DNA from: Salinispora mooreana
GTDB taxonomy: Bacteria > Actinomycetota > Actinomycetes > Mycobacteriales > Micromonosporaceae
Length of the DNA: 64,000 nt
Direction: 5' to 3'
NCBI RefSeq assembly: GCF_000379065.1
Contig: NZ_KB900614.1
Location: forward strand, 3,560,892 to 3,624,891
In this document: positions 27,570 to 38,265 of the stretch, piece after piece
How the letters are laid out: each line of letters starts with the position of its first letter
How positions within the stretch are numbered: the stretch's first letter is position 1
The notes under the pieces: model-generated
What the model was told of the DNA's origin: nothing
The model's database searches: none
The model's input: the letters and a program-made list of their open reading frames with translations, nothing else
Translations under genes and position numbers: made by a program

Positions 27570-27589
27570 CCGCACCGGGCCCGGTGCGG
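27570..27589 (-). terminator. Palindromic terminator candidate after gpm
   Basis: A perfect 20-bp palindrome (CCGCACCGGG and its complement) starts 20 bases after the phosphoglycerate mutase stop on the minus strand. Confidence 0.6.
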
Positions 27590-27609
27590 TCGGGGTCGCT
27601 CGGCCCGCG

Positions 27610-28377
27610 TCAGCGACCCTGGTTCGCTACCGCTGCGGCGGCATCCCGCGCCGCCGCCGGGTCCAGGTAGGTGCCGCCGAGCGTCATCGGACGCAGTTGC
27701 GGGTCGAGGTCGTACCGCAGCGGGATCCCGGTCGGGATGTTCAGCTTGGCGATCGCCTCGTCGCTGATCTGGTCCAGATGCTTGACCAGCGCGCGCAGCG
27801 AGTTGCCGTGCGCGGCCACCAGCACCGTCCGGCCGGCCAGGATGTCCGGCACGATCGAGTCGTACCAGTAGGGCAGCATCCGATCGACGACGTCCTTCAG
27901 GCACTCCGTCCGCGGCATCAGCTCGGTCGGCAGCAACCGGTAGCGCGGGTCACCGACCTGCGACCACTCGTCGTCGTCCGCGATCGGCGGCGGCGGCGTG
28001 TCGTACGAGCGGCGCCAGAGCATGAACTGCTCCTCGCCGTACTCGTCGAGCGTCTGCTTCTTGTTCTTGCCCTGCAGGGCGCCGTAGTGGCGCTCGTTGA
28101 GCCGCCACGACCGACGCACACCGATCCAGTGTCGTTCGGCGGCGTCCAACGCCAGCTCCGCGGTGCGCATCGCCCGGCGAAGCAGGCTGGTGTGCACCAC
28201 ATCCGGCAGCAGGTTGTGCTCACGCAGCAGCTCACCGCCCCGACGCGCCTCAGTCTCGCCCTTGCCGGTCAGGTCCACGTCGACCCAGCCGGTGAAGAGG
28301 TTCTTGGCGTTCCAGTCGCTCTCACCGTGTCGTAACAGGACCAGCGTCCCGATGGTGGGCCCCTCACTAGCAGTCAT
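27610..28377 (-). CDS. gpmA: 2,3-bisphosphoglycerate-dependent phosphoglycerate mutase
   Basis: The 255-residue glycolytic enzyme interconverts 3- and 2-phosphoglycerate. Motifs: [20 protein letters not shown] with the phospho-histidine, [14 protein letters not shown] and [15 protein letters not shown] with the second histidine. ATG 28377 is preferred over 28386 because AGGA lies eight bases upstream of it. It sits next to senX3-regX3 as gpm1 does in mycobacteria. Confidence 0.96.
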   Translation of the reverse strand: MTASEGPTIGTLVLLRHGESDWNAKNLFTGWVDVDLTGKGETEARRGGELLREHNLLPDVVHTSLLRRAMRTAELALDAAERHWIGVRRSWRLNERHYGALQGKNKKQTLDEYGEEQFMLWRRSYDTPPPPIADDDEWSQVGDPRYRLLPTELMPRTECLKDVVDRMLPYWYDSIVPDILAGRTVLVAAHGNSLRALVKHLDQISDEAIAKLNIPTGIPLRYDLDPQLRPMTLGGTYLDPAAARDAAAAVANQGR

Positions 28378-28491
28378 GCCGGCCATCCTGCCCCACCGAC
28401 GAACCCCTCACCTGCGAAGGGGTGATGACCACCACCAGGAATTCCGGTGACCAGTACATCGCCGACCACTAGGTTGTAAGGCGCTTTGACA

Positions 28492-29796
28492 ATGCCGATG
28501 ATTACGGAAGCGGGGCGCCGAGTGCGGACCATGCGAGGTTGGTTACACGATACGGCCGGCGGCCTTCCCCGCACCTTCTGGTATCTGTGGACCGGCACCC
28601 TGATCAACCGGCTCGGCTCGTTCGTCCTCATCTTCATCGCCATCTACCTCACCCAGGAGCGGGACTTCTCCGCCGCCCAGGCCGGCCTGGTCCTGGGGCT
28701 GTGGGGGGTCGGCGGCGCGGTGGGCACCACCGTCGGTGGCACGCTCGCGGACCGGTGGGGCCGCCGGCCCACGCTACTCACCGCGCTCCTCGGCGCCGCG
28801 AGCCTGATGCTCGCCCTCGGCTTCGCCCGGGACCTCTGGTTGATCGCACTCGGCGCCCTCCTGCTCGGACTCTTCGCCGAGGCCGCCCGGCCCGCCTTCG
28901 GCGCGATGATGATCGATATTGTGCCGGCGAAGGACCGACTGCGCGCCTTCAGCCTGAACTATTGGGCGATCAATCTCGGCTTCGCCTGCGCCGCGGTCCT
29001 CGCGGGGCTCGCGACCGAGGCCGGCTACCTGCTGCTCTTCGTGGTTAACGCGGTCGCCACCCTGATCACCGCGCTGATCATCTTCTTCAAGGTCAGCGAG
29101 ACCCACCAACCGCTGGTCGCCGCCGTCGGCGGGCCGAAGGCCCAGACCGGAGCGCTGCGCGCCATCCTGAGCGACCGGGTCTACCTCGGGTTCGTGACGT
29201 TGAACCTCTTCGCCGCGATGGTCTTCCTCCAGCACATCTCGATGCTGCCGATCGCCATGGGCGACTCGGGTCTGAGCCCGGCCACCTACGGCTCGGTGAT
29301 CGCACTCAACGGTGTGTTGATCGTGGTGGGCCAGCTCTTCGTACCACGGTTGATCAAGGGTCGTAGCCGGTCCCACGTGTTGGCGCTGTCGACGGTGGTG
29401 CTCGGGTGCGGGTTCGGGCTGACCGCGTTCGCCGAGACCGCCTGGTTCTACGGTCTGACCGTCCTGATCTGGACCATGGGCGAGATGCTCAACTCGCCGT
29501 CCAACGCCACCCTGATCGCCGAGCTCTCCCCGAGTGAGCTACGCGGTCGCTACCAGGGGGTCTTCTCGCTCTCCTGGCAGATCGCCGGTGCCGCGGCGCC
29601 GGTGCTCGGCGGGCTCGTCCGGGAGGGGGCCGGCAACGCCACACTCTGGCTGGGCTGCGCCCTGATCGGCGGACTGGTAGCGGTGGCACACCTGATCTCC
29701 GGACCAGCGCGGGAGCGCCGGGCCGCCGCGCTACGGGCAGTCAACCAACCGCCGCCGACCCCGGTCGGGCAGCAGCAGGCGACCGAGGTGGGCTGA
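28492..29796 (+). CDS. MFS transporter (DHA-type, MdtH/YajR-like)
   Basis: The ~434-residue protein has about 12 transmembrane segments and the loop-2 motif GGTLADRWGRRPTLL characteristic of drug:H+ antiporters. The end is Pro- and Gln-rich and cytoplasmic. Several starts are possible (TTG 28486, ATG 28492, ATG 28498, ATG 28531); none has a clear ribosome site. It is divergent from gpm. The substrate is unknown; it is probably an efflux protein. Confidence 0.88.
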   Translation: MPMITEAGRRVRTMRGWLHDTAGGLPRTFWYLWTGTLINRLGSFVLIFIAIYLTQERDFSAAQAGLVLGLWGVGGAVGTTVGGTLADRWGRRPTLLTALLGAASLMLALGFARDLWLIALGALLLGLFAEAARPAFGAMMIDIVPAKDRLRAFSLNYWAINLGFACAAVLAGLATEAGYLLLFVVNAVATLITALIIFFKVSETHQPLVAAVGGPKAQTGALRAILSDRVYLGFVTLNLFAAMVFLQHISMLPIAMGDSGLSPATYGSVIALNGVLIVVGQLFVPRLIKGRSRSHVLALSTVVLGCGFGLTAFAETAWFYGLTVLIWTMGEMLNSPSNATLIAELSPSELRGRYQGVFSLSWQIAGAAAPVLGGLVREGAGNATLWLGCALIGGLVAVAHLISGPARERRAAALRAVNQPPPTPVGQQQATEVG

Positions 29797-30186
29797 ACGG
29801 CCTCGAGCTGGACGTCAGGGCCACCGGAGTATGCGAAACGCCCATCGCGAGTTCGTCACGATGGGCGTTTCGCTGCGTACGACCGGCGGCGGCGGGCGAC
29901 ACTCACCCCCGTAAGCGGCGCCCGCTCACGCCGCCGGTCAACAGGTGGACACCGTCCCCCAACGGTGTGGCTCCACCTGTCCCCGCGCCACACTCGATGC
30001 TCGGATCTGATCGATCCTCCGCTCCCCCGAACGGAACCGAGCGTCGCACGGTGCAATAAAGTTAGTTCGCCCGGAATGCGGATACAAATTGACCGGCTGT
30101 CTCGCCGGTCACAAGCCGGCTGCCCCGCGGTCCGGTCCACCCTCCGGTCACCAGCGGTCTACCCGCCGGCAACTCCGGCAAACAAC
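29797..30186. other. 390-bp intergenic region with two hairpins
   Basis: No gene is seen. It contains the terminator at 29833-29873 and a second interrupted hairpin at 29941-29980 (ACAGGTGGA-CACCGT paired with ACGGTG-TCCACCTGT, 4-base bulge). An AT-richer stretch near 30045-30085 has no attached gene. Confidence 0.6.
29833..29873 (+). terminator. Strong hairpin terminator after MFS gene
   Basis: A perfect 15-bp stem (29833-29847 with 29859-29873; GCGAAACGCCCATCG arm) with an 11-base loop lies 36 bases after the MFS stop. Confidence 0.85.
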
Positions 30187-30849
30187 TCATCCGTCCTCCC
30201 GATCGGGTGACTCGGTACGGAAAAAGTTGCTCATTCGACCGTCCCGCAGCCGCTCCTGATAGATCAGATTCAGCTTCCGCAGGTCAAAGGTCCGAAACCA
30301 CTCGTCCCATGTGATTTCGCGCACGCGGGAGCTCTGTCGGTACCCCGGCATGTTGAAGGTGAGCACCCCGGCCCGGCCTTCCCGTTCGGTGCCCCGGATC
30401 GTCGCCGGCTTCGCCCTGCGCTCCCGCGCCCACCGCCGGATCACCTCGTGGTTCGTGGTGACCAGGCTCCGGCCCGGACGCTCCGGCCGATCGGTCAGGG
30501 CGGCGATGACCTGCGAGGACCGCACCGACCGCGAGGTACGGGGCCCGGTACGCACCGCGGCGCCACCCGCCGACCGCCCGCCGGACGTCGCCCGGCGGCC
30601 AGGCCCCTTCGTCCCGCCCGATCGGCGCTCCGCCCGCAAGGTCCTCACCAGCGTCCGCACCAGCTCTGGCTTGCGCAGCGCGGAGATGCCGGAGACACCA
30701 TGCTGGCGCAACTGCCCCCGAATCTCGTCCACCCGCATCCGGGAGATCGTGGCCTCGGACACCTGCGGCGTGCCCGGGGTCTGGTTTCCTGGCCGACGTG
30801 CGGTCCGGGTCGCCGTACCACCGCGGCCTGCGCTGCTTCGCTGAGCCAT
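30187..30849 (-). CDS. Rho_N/SAP-like N-terminal domain fused to a WDEWF-type domain
   Basis: The 220-residue protein is very basic in its first two thirds. Residues ~30-75 (VSEATISRMRVDEIRGQLRQHGVSGISALRKPELVRTLVRTLR) look like a Rho N-terminal or SAP helix pair that binds nucleic acid. A disordered Arg/Gly/Ser linker follows. The C-terminal ~90 residues contain ITWDEWFRTFDLRKLNLIYQ and end SNFFRTESPDREDG, which resembles short stand-alone bacterial proteins of unknown function. ATG 30849 follows GGAGGAG. It likely binds RNA or DNA; no clear function. Confidence 0.78.
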   Translation of the reverse strand: MAQRSSAGRGGTATRTARRPGNQTPGTPQVSEATISRMRVDEIRGQLRQHGVSGISALRKPELVRTLVRTLRAERRSGGTKGPGRRATSGGRSAGGAAVRTGPRTSRSVRSSQVIAALTDRPERPGRSLVTTNHEVIRRWARERRAKPATIRGTEREGRAGVLTFNMPGYRQSSRVREITWDEWFRTFDLRKLNLIYQERLRDGRMSNFFRTESPDREDG

Positions 30850-30922
30850 GGAACGCTCCTCCGCCAGTCCGTCCTCGGCGCGCGGCCGGTCCCAGTACCG
30901 CACGCACACCGAGGCGTACCCG

Positions 30923-31495
30923 TCAGGGCCGCGTCGAATCCCCCGGGGCAGCGGTCGGGTCACCGGCCGCGGACGTCCCGACCGCCGGTGCGGCCCCGCC
31001 GTCAGCCGACTCGACCAGGTGGGCGAAGGCCGCGAGGTTGGCGGTCGACTCGCCGCGCCGGACCCGCCACTCCCACTCCCGCCGAATCGAGCTTCCGAAG
31101 CCGATCTCCAGCATCGTGTCGAAGGACTCGTCGGCGTACGTGAGCACCGACCCGAAGAGTCGATCCAACTCATCGGCGTCCACGCCCGCCGAATTCACCC
31201 GGCCGGTCAGGTAGACGTCACCGACCGCGTCAATGGAGAAGGACACCCCGTACATCCGGGCGTTGCGCTGGAGCAGCCACGCCCACAACTCCTCGCGGCG
31301 CTCGTCGGGCTGGCGCATCACGAACGCCTCGACCCGCAGCGCGTACTCACCGATGATCAGGTTGCAGATCGTCCGCAGCTTGTGAGTGCCCGGCAGGGTC
31401 ACCGCGTACGAGTTCGGGCCGGTGGCCTCCCAGGCCAGGTCCCGCTCCGCGCAGACCGACTCGATCAACGCCCCGAGCTCGCTTCTCCCGTTCAC
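30923..31495 (-). CDS. YbjN domain-containing protein
   Basis: The 190-residue protein has a YbjN-like alpha/beta fold (SYAVTLPGTHKLRTICNLIIGEYALRVEAFVMRQPDERREELWAWLLQRN, VYLTGRVNSAGVDADELDRLFGSVLTYADESFDTMLEIGF). YbjN proteins resemble type III secretion chaperones and act in stress responses in E. coli. It sits just after mshA as in mycobacteria. GTG 31495 is six bases from TAGAGT (leaderless type). The C-terminal ~25 residues are Pro/Ala-rich. Confidence 0.88.
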   Translation of the reverse strand: MNGRSELGALIESVCAERDLAWEATGPNSYAVTLPGTHKLRTICNLIIGEYALRVEAFVMRQPDERREELWAWLLQRNARMYGVSFSIDAVGDVYLTGRVNSAGVDADELDRLFGSVLTYADESFDTMLEIGFGSSIRREWEWRVRRGESTANLAAFAHLVESADGGAAPAVGTSAAGDPTAAPGDSTRP

Positions 31496-31558
31496 CGCCC
31501 CACTCTACGACCGCTCCCGCCCAGCCGCGTCCCGCGCCGGCCCTCGCGGGCTCGGTCC

Positions 31559-32905
31559 TCACCGGGAGCAGGTGGCGAAGTCAGACGATCGGGTTCGGTG
31601 CTCGGCGACCGCCTCGCCGTAGACGTCCAACAGGTCACGCACCGTCCGGTCCCAGGAGAAGTTGCGGGCGTGACGTTGCGCGCCGTGGGCCAAGCTCGCG
31701 CGCCGGCCGGGGTCAGGCAGCAGGCGACCCAACGAACGGGCCCACGCGACCGGGTCGTGGCCGTCCACGAGGACCCCGCTGACGTCGTCGCGTACCGCGG
31801 TGATCAAACCGCCGACGGCGGCTGCCACCACCGGCGTGCCGCAGGCCTGCGCCTCCAACGCGACCAGCCCGAAGCTCTCGTTGTAGGACGGGACCGCCAC
31901 CAGGTCGGCCGCCCGGTACAGGGCGGGCAGGTCGTCGCCGGTCTGCGGCGGCAGGAACCGGACCCGATCGGCGACGCCCAGCTCGGCGGCCAGTTCGATC
32001 AGGCGAGTGGGCCGATCAAGACCGCTGCCGCTGGGGCCACCGCAGACCACCACCGTCATGTCGTCGGCGATCGCCGGATCCCGCTGGCGCAGCGCCGCCG
32101 CCGCGCGGATCAGCACGTCGGGTGCCTTGAGCGGCTGGATCCGGCCGACAAACGCCACCACGTACCCACGCTCGGGCAGGCCCAGCCGACGACGGGCGAG
32201 GACCTGCGCCCGGGCGCGATCACCGGCTGGTGGGCGGAACCGGGCCAGATCCACCCCGGGCTCAACCACCTCAACCCGGGTCGGGTCGGCGTCGTACCGG
32301 TCGATCAGGTCACCGGCCTCGGTCTTGGTGTTGGCGACCAGCCGGTCGGACTCGGCCACCACCTGCTCCTCGCCGATCACCCGGGCCTTGGGTTCCGGCC
32401 GGTCCCCGGCGGCGAGCTGCGCGTTCTTGACCTTGGCGAGGGTGTGCGCGGTATGCACCAGCGGAACCCCCCAACGCTCCTTGGCCAGCCAGCCGACCTG
32501 CCCGGAGAGCCAGTAGTGCGAGTGAATGAGGTCGTAGTGCCCCGCGGCGCGGACGGCCTCGGCCCGCAGCACCCCCGCGGTGAACGCGCAGAGCTGGCCG
32601 GGCAGCTCCTCCTTGGTCAACCCACCCAACGGTCCGGCGGTGATGTGCCGGACGTGCACGCCCGGCACCATCTCGACCACCGGCGGCAGGTCGGCTGCGG
32701 TCGCCCGGGTGAAGATCTCCACCTCGACGTTCGCCTCGGCCAACCGCCGGGCAACCTCCAGGATATAGACATTCATCCCGCCCGCGTCACCCGTGCCCGG
32801 CTGGTGCAGCGGCGAAGTGTGCACGGAGAGTGTCGCGATCCGGCGGGGCCGGGGCCACGGACGGGAACCTCGCTGACGACCGACACCGGTGTGCTGTTCC
32901 GCCAC
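31559..32905 (-). CDS. mshA: D-inositol-3-phosphate glycosyltransferase MshA
   Basis: MshA transfers GlcNAc from UDP-GlcNAc to 1L-inositol-1-phosphate, the first step of mycothiol synthesis. The 448-residue GT-B enzyme shows [27 protein letters not shown], the IHSHYWLSG region, [19 protein letters not shown] and the C-terminal E-x7-E loop in [26 protein letters not shown] 32905 is chosen for AGGGAG five bases upstream; a second in-frame GTG lies at 32923, and the TTG at 32959 has GGAGG directly against it, too close. Mycothiol-linked genes recur here (glutaredoxin-like, MDMPI-like). Confidence 0.94.
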   Translation of the reverse strand: MAEQHTGVGRQRGSRPWPRPRRIATLSVHTSPLHQPGTGDAGGMNVYILEVARRLAEANVEVEIFTRATAADLPPVVEMVPGVHVRHITAGPLGGLTKEELPGQLCAFTAGVLRAEAVRAAGHYDLIHSHYWLSGQVGWLAKERWGVPLVHTAHTLAKVKNAQLAAGDRPEPKARVIGEEQVVAESDRLVANTKTEAGDLIDRYDADPTRVEVVEPGVDLARFRPPAGDRARAQVLARRRLGLPERGYVVAFVGRIQPLKAPDVLIRAAAALRQRDPAIADDMTVVVCGGPSGSGLDRPTRLIELAAELGVADRVRFLPPQTGDDLPALYRAADLVAVPSYNESFGLVALEAQACGTPVVAAAVGGLITAVRDDVSGVLVDGHDPVAWARSLGRLLPDPGRRASLAHGAQRHARNFSWDRTVRDLLDVYGEAVAEHRTRSSDFATCSR

Positions 32906-33072
32906 GTCCGCTCCCTCTGCCACGGTTGCCGTCCCGCACGACCGGCGCTTCTCGGTCAACCTCCACGCCAGGTGTCATCTTCCCGATCAGGGATCGGTAA
33001 TTCCTCCCAGCCGTCCCCGGGCGTGACGGACCTCATCGCCCCCGCCCCCGAGCGCGGGGTCAGAATGGGGGG

Positions 33073-33837
33073 ATGACTTCCGTCGCTGTCGTCACCGGGG
33101 CATCCAGCGGGATCGGGGCGGCCACCGTCCGCCGACTCGCCGCCGAGGGATTCCATGTACTGGCCGCCGCCCGGCGCACCGACCGCCTCGCCGACCTGGT
33201 CCGGGAGGTCGACGCCAACGGCGGGGCGGCCACCGCGGTCGGCTGCGATGTGACCTCGGACGAGTCGGTGGCCCACCTCGCCGCCGCGGCGGCGGCCGCG
33301 CCCGGACCGGTCACCCTGCTGGTCAACAACGCCGGGGGAGCACGCGGCCTGGACCCGGTGGAGACCGGCGCGATCGGTGACTGGCAGTGGATGTACGACG
33401 TCAACGTCCTGGGCACGCTCCGGGTCACCCAGGCGCTCCTGCCGGCGTTAATCTCCTCCGGAGCCGGCACGATCGTCGTCGTGTCGTCAACCGCCGGCTT
33501 CACCGTGTACGAGGGCGGGGGCGGCTACGCCGCCGCCAAGCACGCGCAGACCGCGGTCGCGGGCACCCTGCGGCTGGAGCTGTGCGGCCGGCCGGTTCGG
33601 GTCGTCGAGATCGACCCCGGGATGGTACGAACCGAGGAGTTCTCACTGGTCCGCTTCGACGGGGACGCCGACCGGGCGGACGCCGTCTACGCCGGGGTGT
33701 CCGAGCCCCTGGTCGCCGACGACGTGGCGGACTGTGTCGCCTGGTGCGCGACCCGCCCGCAGCACGTCAACGTGGACCGGCTGGTGGTCCGGCCGTTGGC
33801 GCAGGCCGCGCAGCACAAGGTCCACCGGGCCGGTTGA
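33073..33837 (+). CDS. Classical short-chain dehydrogenase/reductase
   Basis: The 254-residue enzyme has the cofactor motif VVTGASSGIGAATVRRL (residues 7-23), NNAG at ~95, catalytic serines in VVSSTAGFTVYEGGG and Tyr152-x3-Lys156 (YAAAK). An Arg after the Rossmann strand (AARRTDR) suggests NADP preference. It matches Rv0484c beside mshA by position. It is divergent from mshA with a GGGGGG run before the ATG. Substrate unknown. Confidence 0.93.
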   Translation: MTSVAVVTGASSGIGAATVRRLAAEGFHVLAAARRTDRLADLVREVDANGGAATAVGCDVTSDESVAHLAAAAAAAPGPVTLLVNNAGGARGLDPVETGAIGDWQWMYDVNVLGTLRVTQALLPALISSGAGTIVVVSSTAGFTVYEGGGGYAAAKHAQTAVAGTLRLELCGRPVRVVEIDPGMVRTEEFSLVRFDGDADRADAVYAGVSEPLVADDVADCVAWCATRPQHVNVDRLVVRPLAQAAQHKVHRAG

Positions 33838-33842
33838 GCCGG

Positions 33843-34640
33843 GTGGCGGCGGTGCCGGCACGACGCCCGCTCGGCGTCGTGACCCGCGGGACGACACACC
33901 CCAACCGGCTGCGCCGGGTGGACAACTGGATCGCCGGCACCTGCGGGGACGTGCTGCGTGCGGCAGCGGACCCGCTCGTGGTGGACCTGGGCTACGGCGC
34001 GACCGGGGTCACCGCCGTCGAGCTGCGCTCCCGATTGGCCCACGCGGTCCGCCCCGACGTACGCGTGGTCGGGCTGGAGATCGACCCGGTCCGCGTCGCC
34101 GCCGCCCAACCGGTCGCCGACCCACCCCGACTCACCTTCGCCCGGGGTGGCTTCGAGCTGGCCGGCCTCCGCCCCACCCTGGTCCGCGCCTTCAACGTGC
34201 TACGCCAGTACGACGAGGGTGCGGTGGCGGGTGCCTGGGCGACGATGACCGGCGCGCTCGCCCCGGGTGGCCTGCTGGTCGAGGGGACCTGCGACGAGTT
34301 GGGGCGGCTCGGCGGGTGGGTGCTGATCGACGAGGGCGGCCCCCGCACCCTGACCCTGGGCGCCCGGCTGGCCACCCTGGACAGCCCCGCCCGGCTCGCC
34401 GAACGGCTCCCCAAATCCCTGATCCACCGCAACGTCGCGGGGGAGCCTGTCCACGCCCTGCTCCAGGCCCTGGAGAGCGCCTGGCGGGCAGCCGCCCCCT
34501 ACGCCCCCTTCGGTCCTCGCCACCGCTGGCTGCGCACGGTGACCGCCGTCCACGACCAGGGCTGGCCGCTGGCGTACGAACCCCGCCACTGGCGCCAGGG
34601 CCTGGTCACCGTCGACTGGGCGGCGGTGGCTCCCCGCTGA
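33843..34640 (+). CDS. Class I SAM-dependent methyltransferase-like protein
   Basis: The 265-residue protein has a Rossmann-type SAM-binding start (LVVDLGYGATGVTAVELRSRL, then VVGLEIDPVRVAAAQ) where the usual GxGxG is GYGATG. The middle includes FNVLRQYDEGAVAGAWATMTGALAPGGLLVEGTCDE. It starts right after the SDR stop: TTG 33834 would overlap as TTGA, while GTG 33843 is taken here; neither is proven. Presumably co-transcribed with the SDR. The substrate is unknown and the lack of a clear catalytic motif leaves its activity uncertain. Confidence 0.78.
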   Translation: MAAVPARRPLGVVTRGTTHPNRLRRVDNWIAGTCGDVLRAAADPLVVDLGYGATGVTAVELRSRLAHAVRPDVRVVGLEIDPVRVAAAQPVADPPRLTFARGGFELAGLRPTLVRAFNVLRQYDEGAVAGAWATMTGALAPGGLLVEGTCDELGRLGGWVLIDEGGPRTLTLGARLATLDSPARLAERLPKSLIHRNVAGEPVHALLQALESAWRAAAPYAPFGPRHRWLRTVTAVHDQGWPLAYEPRHWRQGLVTVDWAAVAPR

Positions 34641-34714
34641 CCCGTTGCCTGGGCGGCGGTCCTCCCCCGCCGACCCGACTCACCGTCGTGCCGGCCGGGT
34701 GGTCGGACGCCGGG

Positions 34715-35824
<1,110 letters not shown>

Positions 35825-35894
35825 GCTCATCACCCTAAGCTGAGAGGTAGCCGCGGCACCTACTGGTGGCCCGGTCACCCCCGGGAGGATGGCG

Positions 35895-36656
35895 ATGAAC
35901 AGAACGCACGGCACGAAGGACTTCTGGATCGGGGCACTGCGGATGGAGGGGCCGGCCTTCGCCGCGGCGATCGCCGAAGCACCCGGCGACACCCCGGTGC
36001 TCTCCTGTCCCGGCTGGACAGTGACCGACCTGACCCGGCACCTGGCAGGCGTCTACCGCTGGGTGCACGGGACCCTGTCGGCCAACTCTGTCACCCCGCC
36101 ACCCCTCCACTCCGAGCCGCTGGAGCCACATCCGGGCGAGACCGACCTCCAGCTGTGGCAGCAGGCGTACGACGAGCTGATGGTGCGCTTTGACGCGCTG
36201 GATCCGGAGGCACCGGCGTGGAACTGGGCGCCGCAGCCGAAGAAGGCCGGCTTCTGGCCGCGCCGGATCGCACACGAGACAACGCTGCACCGCTGGGACG
36301 CCCAGCTCGCCATCGGTGCGGGTGACCCGATCGAGACGAAGCTCGCAGCCGACGGGGTGAGCGAGGTGCTCGACACCTGCCTGCCAGCCGGACGACGTCC
36401 GGAACATGGGCAGTGGCACGGGGTCGTACACCTGTCGGCCTCCGACGCCGGGCAGGAGTGGTTCCTGCGATTGCGCGGCGAAGGGGTTGCCCTGCTGGAC
36501 ACTGCCACGATCTTCGATGACCACGATCATCACGCCCGGGTCCAGGTCGTCGGCACCGCCAGCGATCTGCTGCTCGCGCTCTGGGGGCGAGTCAGTTTCG
36601 ACACCCTGGCGGTGACGGGTGAGCGCGCGCTCCTGGCTGGTCTCCGGACCGGCTGA
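35895..36656 (+). CDS. Maleylpyruvate isomerase / mycothiol-dependent family protein (DinB-like)
   Basis: The 253-residue protein has a DinB-type four-helix N-terminal half with PVLSCPGWTVTDLTRHLAGVYRWV and a metal-binding histidine in RRIAHETTLHRWDAQLA, followed by an MDMPI C-terminal domain. This is the TIGR03083 family with mycothiol-dependent maleylpyruvate isomerases. Metal ligands would be His in RHLAG, Glu-His region HETTLHRW. ATG 35895 is chosen because GGGAGG is six bases upstream; ATG 35889 would be too close. The reaction is unknown in most members. Confidence 0.85.
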   Translation: MNRTHGTKDFWIGALRMEGPAFAAAIAEAPGDTPVLSCPGWTVTDLTRHLAGVYRWVHGTLSANSVTPPPLHSEPLEPHPGETDLQLWQQAYDELMVRFDALDPEAPAWNWAPQPKKAGFWPRRIAHETTLHRWDAQLAIGAGDPIETKLAADGVSEVLDTCLPAGRRPEHGQWHGVVHLSASDAGQEWFLRLRGEGVALLDTATIFDDHDHHARVQVVGTASDLLLALWGRVSFDTLAVTGERALLAGLRTG

Positions 36657-36686
36657 CGCCGCCGGCCGCATCCGGTGCCATGCCCG

Positions 36687-36721
36687 GCCGGGGGCTGCTC
36701 GCGCAAGGAGCCGCCCCCGGC
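36687..36721 (+). terminator. Hairpin terminator after the MDMPI-family gene
   Basis: GCCGGGGGC (36687-36695) pairs with GCCCCCGGC (36713-36721), with an inner CTC/GAG pair, 30 bases after the stop. Confidence 0.65.
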
Positions 36722-36756
36722 GCCCACCCGCCCGAATGGACCCGGACCCAGCCGGG

Positions 36757-36774
36757 GAGAGCGTTCTCTTGACA
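36757..36774 (+). promoter_or_regulatory. LacI-type operator abutting a TTGACA -35 element upstream of beta-glucosidase
   Basis: GAGAGCGTTCTC (36757-36768) is a near-palindrome with the central CG typical of LacI-family sites, similar to the GGGAGCGCTCCC operators of CebR/CelR-type regulators. It runs straight into TTGACA (36769-36774), a consensus -35. No good -10 is seen at the expected place. Binding here by the downstream LacI protein would block transcription. Confidence 0.6.
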
Positions 36775-36820
36775 TTGGTGACGCGTCGGGAGACGCTGCG
36801 CGAACGGAGGGACCTGTCCT

Positions 36821-38224
36821 ATGAGCGCGCTGCACTTTCCGGAGAACTTCCGCTGGGGCACGGCCACAGCGGCATACCAGATCGAGGGCGCGGCCCGCGA
36901 CGACGGCCGGGGCCCGTCGATCTGGGACACCTTCAGCCGTACGCCGGGGAAGGTCTACCAGGGCCACACCGGTGATGTCGCCTGCGACCACTACCACCGG
37001 TACGCCGACGACGTGGAGCTGATGGCCGGGCTGGGGATCCAGACGTACCGGTTCTCGGTGTCCTGGCCCCGGGTCCAGCCAGACGGCACCGGCCCGGTCA
37101 ACCCGCGGGGGCTGGACTTCTACGACCGCCTGGTGGATGCCCTGCTGGCCCGGGGAATCGATCCGATGGTCACGCTCTACCACTGGGACCTGCCGCAGAC
37201 CCTGCAGGACCGGGGCGGCTGGGCCGCTCGGGAGACCGCGGAGCACTTCGCCGACTATGCCGCCGCCGTCCACGGTCGCCTCGGTGACCGGGTGGACTCC
37301 TGGACCACACTCAACGAGCCGTGGTGCTCGGCGTACCTGGGCTACGGCAACGGGGTGCACGCTCCCGGGATCGCCGACCCGGGCGCCGCCTTCACCGCCG
37401 TGCACCACCTGCTGCTCGGGCACGGCCTGGCGGCCCGGGCGCTGCACGCGGCTGGCGCGGGGAGCGTCGGGATCACGCTCAACCCGGCCGATGTCCGCCC
37501 CGCCGACCCGGACAGCGCCGCCGACGCCGCCGCGGTACGCCTGGTCGACGGGCTCCACAACCGGATCTTCCTGGACCCGCTGTTCCGGGCCGCGTATCCG
37601 GAGGACGTGCTGGAGCACGTCGCCCGAATCGTGCCGCCGGCGTTCCTCCGGGACGGCGACGAGAAAGTGATCGCCACCCCGATCGACCTGCTCGGCGTCA
37701 ACTACTACGCGCCCCTCTACGTCGCGGGTAGGCCGGACGGCGCCGGCGGCGGCGGCGGGGCGTTCCCCGGCACCGACGGGGCGGTGGAGTTCCTGCCACC
37801 TGCTGGACCGCTGACCGACATGGGTTGGATGATCGAGCCGGCCGGGCTCACCCGGCTGTTGGAACGCCTCGCCACCGACTACCCGGGCGTACCGCTGATG
37901 ATCACCGAGAACGGGGCGGCCTTCCCGGACCACGCCGCGCCACCGGCCGGCCCGGACCAGCCGGCAACGGAGGGGGCCGGCGGGGTGGTTGACACCGACC
38001 GGATCGCCTACCTCGACGGGCACCTCCGCGCCGCGCACGAGGCCATCGCCCGCGGGGTGGACCTACGCGGCTATCTCGTATGGTCGTTGCTGGACAACTT
38101 CGAGTGGGCCGAGGGCTTTCGGAAACGGTTCGGGATCGTCCACGTCGACTACCGGACCCAGCGACGCACACCGAAGGCGAGTGCGCACTGGTACCACCAG
38201 GTGATCTCCCGGAACGGGCTCTGA
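36821..38224 (+). CDS. Beta-glucosidase, glycoside hydrolase family 1
   Basis: The 467-residue enzyme hydrolyses beta-glucosides such as cellobiose by the retaining mechanism. It starts LHFPENFRWGTATAAYQIEGA. The acid/base is Glu166 in TTLNEPW and the nucleophile Glu363 in LMITENGAA. The C-terminal WSLLDNFEWAEGFRKRFGIVHVDY is standard. No signal peptide, so it acts on imported sugars. It has a GGAGG ribosome site, an operator-promoter upstream and a LacI regulator downstream, although no ABC sugar transporter is adjacent. Confidence 0.96.
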   Translation: MSALHFPENFRWGTATAAYQIEGAARDDGRGPSIWDTFSRTPGKVYQGHTGDVACDHYHRYADDVELMAGLGIQTYRFSVSWPRVQPDGTGPVNPRGLDFYDRLVDALLARGIDPMVTLYHWDLPQTLQDRGGWAARETAEHFADYAAAVHGRLGDRVDSWTTLNEPWCSAYLGYGNGVHAPGIADPGAAFTAVHHLLLGHGLAARALHAAGAGSVGITLNPADVRPADPDSAADAAAVRLVDGLHNRIFLDPLFRAAYPEDVLEHVARIVPPAFLRDGDEKVIATPIDLLGVNYYAPLYVAGRPDGAGGGGGAFPGTDGAVEFLPPAGPLTDMGWMIEPAGLTRLLERLATDYPGVPLMITENGAAFPDHAAPPAGPDQPATEGAGGVVDTDRIAYLDGHLRAAHEAIARGVDLRGYLVWSLLDNFEWAEGFRKRFGIVHVDYRTQRRTPKASAHWYHQVISRNGL

Positions 38225-38265
38225 GCGGAGGAGTGCAACCAGGAGCGGGCTCCGGGGAGAGGGCG

